Below are positions 60,993-64,000 of a stretch of 64,000 bases of DNA, in pieces. The number at the start of each line of letters is the position of its first letter. The first letter of the stretch is position 1. The translations under genes were made by a program, and so were the position numbers. Source of the DNA: Bacteroidales bacterium UBA1680 (GTDB taxonomy: Bacteria; Bacteroidota; Bacteroidia; Bacteroidales; UBA932); assembly GCA_002320605.1 (NCBI GenBank), contig DCKG01000031.1, positions 63,519 through 127,518 on the forward strand, read 5' to 3'. Below the pieces are notes generated by a model, which saw only the letters and a list, made by a program, of their open reading frames with translations, searched no databases and had not been told where the DNA came from.

Positions 60993-62710
60993 AATCTCCA
61001 GCCCAGAGTGAGGACAACGTCCCAGCGATCTCTAGAACTCTTGAGAAGAGGTGAAGCAGCATCGCTCAAGTAGTTGATGTATGGGGAGATATATTCATTC
61101 GAATAGCTCGTCAGCCTTCCTGCAAGGTCACAGAAGAATGAGCCAGGGGAGGAATAGCCCAGTCCGACAGAAAAAGCATTCAACTTGTGATGCGAGGTGG
61201 CTGTCTCCTTCCCGGTATCGCTGATATATTGTCCTACAGGGGTAGTCGTATAGTTGTATCCGGCTCGGATTGCAATGTCTGCGACTGGTTTAACTTCCGC
61301 TCCTAGCCTCAGGGTGTGCGATTTACCCATTAGATCCTTAATGCTAGAGTTTACCGCATCGAAAGTATCGTTGTCGTACTCGTGATCGTTGTTATTCTTG
61401 AATTTCATCAGGCTGTAATCAGTCAGCTCGTAATCTGCGCTTATCATTGCCATTCCAGCGAAAGTGTATGCAAGTCCAGCATTGAAGATGTAAGGAGAGC
61501 GCAGTTTGTAATCGAAATCTCCTTTAGGAGAATAAGCGCTGCCATCGTTACCCCTGTCGCTATAGTGAACGTCGGCGGCGTTCTGCCACTTCTCGTGAAC
61601 ATTGAACAGGGTAGGGGTCTGAATGGCGGCACCCAAACGGAGGCCTCCGCCAGGCCTGGCTATGAAACCGAACTTCCCATAAACCCCGGTTGCATCCATA
61701 GAATAAGAATAGCGAGCCCGATAGTTATCGAAATTAATCGTGTAATTGTTGCCGTTATTGTTGGTCAGAACAATTGGGAAATCAGATGGATTCCTAGCAT
61801 ATTCCTTGAAATATTCGTGATAATTGTAATCTATGGTCGTAATCCCAAGGTTTGCTCCAAAGTAAAATACGTCAGAGATGTTGAAGCCGACGTTCAACGC
61901 TATGTCATCCTTGCTGCCTGTCACCTTACGCCCGTAGGTCTGATCCAGAGGCCCTCCGATGTGAACGTTATATATTCGGTTCCCGTCTTTGTCATATTGA
62001 TCTGTCGGGGTGAAGACCTCAGTAGCTCCAATATAGCGATAGACGTAAGCCGGGTCATTTGAGTCTCCATAGTTGCTTATGGCCCCCGCCTGTGCGTTCA
62101 CGATTGAGGTCCAAGGAGCATAATAACCTCTGTCATCCCCGTGGTAATACGGGTAATCTCCGTCATCGATGCTTGAACCGTTAGCGTCAAGATAGCCATT
62201 CAGGAATCCAGAATTGAAACCTTCTGCAAGGACAGACATGGCTCCAAGGTAACTGGACTTGTCGTTCATTCCCCCTCCGACGATTTTGTTCAGGAATTTG
62301 TTGGTGCTGTTCATGACGACGCCATAGGAAATGCTCTTAAGGCCTCGGTCATTACCCAAGTTGAAGTTAATCACGGCACCGAAATTCGGAATGTTGAATC
62401 TGGATATGGAAGAGTTATTCTCGTTAGAGAATTTCCCGTCGCCGTAAGGGCTGTACGAGTTGCTCGTGCTGCCGAAGGAAATGCCTGGAGTGATCGTGAA
62501 TTGCGAATAACCCATTACCGCTGAGCCTGCAGGGTTGAAGCCGATGGTGCCTAAATCCCCGCCAACTGCAGTGACTGCGTTGCCCATGCCGATGGATCTG
62601 GCAGTTCCGTAGTAAGTGTTCTGGCTGAATGTATATGCGTCTTGCGCAGTCTGTGCTCCTGCGGCAATTGCCGCAAAAGAGAACAGAGAAATTAGTAATG
62701 TCTTTTTCAT
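60989..62710 (-). CDS. FadL/OmpP1/TodX-family outer-membrane protein
   Basis: An outer-membrane beta-barrel for uptake of hydrophobic compounds. Signal peptide about 1-19. The N-terminal hatch motif ARSIGMGNAVTAVGGDLGTIGFNPAG (about 38-63) is the hallmark of FadL-type proteins in Bacteroidota. The barrel ends WDVVLTLGWRF with the aromatic last residue needed for assembly. 573 aa, larger than E. coli FadL, as usual in this phylum. Its stop overlaps the WbqC stop on the other strand by four bases. It is downstream of, and probably cotranscribed with, the low-complexity gene at 62765. Confidence 0.92.
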   Translation of the reverse strand: MKKTLLISLFSFAAIAAGAQTAQDAYTFSQNTYYGTARSIGMGNAVTAVGGDLGTIGFNPAGSAVMGYSQFTITPGISFGSTSNSYSPYGDGKFSNENNSSISRFNIPNFGAVINFNLGNDRGLKSISYGVVMNSTNKFLNKIVGGGMNDKSSYLGAMSVLAEGFNSGFLNGYLDANGSSIDDGDYPYYHGDDRGYYAPWTSIVNAQAGAISNYGDSNDPAYVYRYIGATEVFTPTDQYDKDGNRIYNVHIGGPLDQTYGRKVTGSKDDIALNVGFNISDVFYFGANLGITTIDYNYHEYFKEYARNPSDFPIVLTNNNGNNYTINFDNYRARYSYSMDATGVYGKFGFIARPGGGLRLGAAIQTPTLFNVHEKWQNAADVHYSDRGNDGSAYSPKGDFDYKLRSPYIFNAGLAYTFAGMAMISADYELTDYSLMKFKNNNDHEYDNDTFDAVNSSIKDLMGKSHTLRLGAEVKPVADIAIRAGYNYTTTPVGQYISDTGKETATSHHKLNAFSVGLGYSSPGSFFCDLAGRLTSYSNEYISPYINYLSDAASPLLKSSRDRWDVVLTLGWRF

Positions 62711-62764
62711 TTTAGTTCGTATTATAGAATAAATTCAGGAAGGTATCTATAATTATTACTGCTG

Positions 62765-64000
62765 TTACCTTCTGCCGCCGCCGCCACGTGAACCGCCTCC
62801 GGACGATCCTCCTGAACTGCGTCCGCCACCGAAAGATCCGCCTGACGAACCTCCGGAACTCCTGCTATAGCTGCTGCTGGAGCTTGAGCTTCTGCTGTAA
62901 CTGCTGCTGGAGCTTGAGCTTCTGTCATAACTGCTTGAATTATTATAGCTTCCACTGCTCCTGGTGGAGTATGACGAATTGCTTGGAACCGAGACAGAAG
63001 ACCTTGAGGTCGATGGCCTGGAATATGTCTGAGAGCTCGTAGAAGAGCCTCCTGAATAGCTAGGCCGGCTGTAACTCGTGGCTGTGCCATTGCCTGACCT
63101 GTAAGAAGAAGACCTTCCGGAATAGGAAGACCCGGCAGCCGAGCTGCGAGCCACAGAACCCCTGGTAGAATAAGAACTCATAGGCGTTCTTGACACAGAA
63201 GTCGCTGATGTTCTCTTGCTTATCGCGGATCTGCTGTTCGAAGCTCTTGAATATGCCGAACTGTTAATGGACGAGGATGATGATGTGCTTGAAGACCTTA
63301 CGGATGATGAAGCACCTGAAGTCCTGACTGCGCCAGACCTGGAGATATTCCCGGACCTGGTAACCTGAGGAGCTGACGATCTGGTGGAATATCCTGACCG
63401 AGGCATTCCATAAGTCGTAGATGAGCCTATGCCAGAGCGAGATGAAGAGCCAGTAGCGTAATTCCTAGGCGTATGTACTCTGGAAGCAAAGCCATGACCG
63501 AAGTCGTCGTGCCAATAGTGATGATGGTAATAAGGATCGCCATACCAGCCCCATCCTCCATACCAGCCGCCGTACAATCCGCTATAGTACCAAGGATCCC
63601 AATACCAAGGGTCATAGAATCCTATCGAGAAACCACCCCAAGGGCCACCCCAGCCCCAATTCCATGAGAACCCATAATTCCAAGGCCTGCAGTACCAAGG
63701 ATCGTAGTACCACCTGTTATAGTACCAAGGAGAATATCCCCAGTAATATGGAGAGTACATAGGGCCGTAATACCAAGACGATGCGTACCATGGCTGATAT
63801 GCATACCAAGTATCCCACGAGTTGTCATACAGAGTCACGGTAGTGTTGCTGCCGTTAAGAGATATCTTGGCGGTCCTGTCCGTAGGAATGAAAAGGGTAT
63901 CGACCTTCTCCCCGCTTTTCATGAAAATCGGGGAGCTTTTAGTCTTTGCCACAAGTGGATCCGCATCCGTTGTCTCCACCTGCACGGCTTGATTATTTTG
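62765..64000 (-). CDS. Partial low-complexity Trp/Tyr- and Ser/Arg-rich secreted protein
   Basis: The frame is open to the right edge (it continues past 64000), so the N terminus is missing; GTG at 63985 is not a real start. After a short ordinary segment (KVDTLFIPTDRTAKISLNG) come about 110 residues extremely rich in Trp, Tyr, Gly and Pro (repeated WYY, YWGY, DPWY), followed by about 230 residues of Ser, Arg, Tyr and Gly repeats (SYSRSSSSSS) and a GGGSRGGGGRR end. Similar proteins in Bacteroides were annotated as vitellogenin-like without experimental basis. Role unknown; an envelope or surface adhesive, or a scaffold, is possible. It includes a 30-base tandem repeat (62871-62924). Confidence 0.8.
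   Translation of the reverse strand, partial: QNNQAVQVETTDADPLVAKTKSSPIFMKSGEKVDTLFIPTDRTAKISLNGSNTTVTLYDNSWDTWYAYQPWYASSWYYGPMYSPYYWGYSPWYYNRWYYDPWYCRPWNYGFSWNWGWGGPWGGFSIGFYDPWYWDPWYYSGLYGGWYGGWGWYGDPYYHHHYWHDDFGHGFASRVHTPRNYATGSSSRSGIGSSTTYGMPRSGYSTRSSAPQVTRSGNISRSGAVRTSGASSSVRSSSTSSSSSINSSAYSRASNSRSAISKRTSATSVSRTPMSSYSTRGSVARSSAAGSSYSGRSSSYRSGNGTATSYSRPSYSGGSSTSSQTYSRPSTSRSSVSVPSNSSYSTRSSGSYNNSSSYDRSSSSSSSYSRSSSSSSSYSRSSGGSSGGSFGGGRSSGGSSGGGSRGGGGRR
62871..62924 (-). repeat. 30-base tandem repeat in the Ser-rich region
   Basis: CTGCTGCTGGAGCTTGAGCT plus TCTG occurs at 62871-62894 and again at 62901-62924, a period of exactly 30 bases that encodes a ten-residue Ser/Tyr/Arg unit. Copy number could vary between strains. 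Confidence 0.85.

Noticed and set aside
61382..62062. 226-codon plus-strand frame opposite the porin gene
   Set aside because: Val/Ile-rich shadow of beta-strand coding sequence on the other strand.
62765..63400. CRISPR-like periodicity
   Set aside because: The short repeats are in-frame Ser/Arg codons of a low-complexity gene, without unique spacers of constant length.

Overview
The window comes from the chromosome of a Bacteroidales-type bacterium (phylum Bacteroidota). The evidence is three SusC/SusD-type outer-membrane uptake pairs, many lipoproteins with lipoboxes, several intact TAnnTTTG (-7) promoter elements, few strong Shine-Dalgarno sequences, a tmRNA whose tag reads ADNNYALAA, and Bacteroidota-typical families (DUF5018, WbqC, FadL/OmpP1, AlkZ-related). 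The gene mix suggests a glycan-degrading, gut-type organism. The species cannot be fixed from sequence alone.

Layout. 1-711: no convincing gene, with a compound palindromic repeat at 413-521. 712-1107: tmRNA on the minus strand with its own terminator. 1315-6485: a SusD gene and a SusC gene (minus); the SusC reading frame is broken near 5045-5063. 6603-19262: mostly plus-strand housekeeping genes (HsdR-N-like protein, CCA-adding enzyme, XerC/D-type recombinase, HPF, DNA polymerase III delta, a NatAB-like ABC exporter, a 5'-nucleotidase split in two) interleaved with GH43 and GH3 enzymes and an AlkZ-related protein. 19263-31988: LTA-synthase-like sulfatase-fold enzyme, GH2, an Rpn/PD-(D/E)XK-type nuclease next to a second palindromic repeat, LolC/E-type permease, RmuC, sialidase, YicC and GlnRS. 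32509-33315: a DeoR-family regulator.

33434-54569 is the most distinctive part: thirteen minus-strand genes with gaps of at most about 70 bases, apparently one roughly 21-kb operon. In transcription order it reads: Tat-exported DUF4434 protein, SusC, SusD, small DUF5018-like lipoprotein, DUF5018 lipoprotein, GHL10-type protein, AGE-family 2-epimerase, secreted FAD oxidoreductase, secreted metallophosphoesterase, SusC, SusD, DUF5018 lipoprotein, GHL10-type protein. A four-gene cassette (SusC, SusD, DUF5018, GHL10) is thus present twice, and no member belongs to a classical glycoside hydrolase family that I recognise. Just upstream lie a sugar-porter MFS transporter and a ROK regulator, probably one transcript. 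Together they would bind and import a glycan, hydrolyse or oxidise it outside the cytoplasm, bring the sugar inside and epimerise an N-acylhexosamine. This is the best candidate for an undescribed utilisation system.

57556-60992 (plus) is a lipid A cluster: LpxD, LpxC (without the FabZ fusion common in this phylum), LpxA, then a WbqC-family protein. 60989-64000 (minus) holds a FadL/OmpP1-type porin and a partial, extremely low-complexity Trp/Tyr- then Ser/Arg-rich protein that runs off the right edge. No tRNA, rRNA, CRISPR array, prophage or intact insertion sequence was seen.
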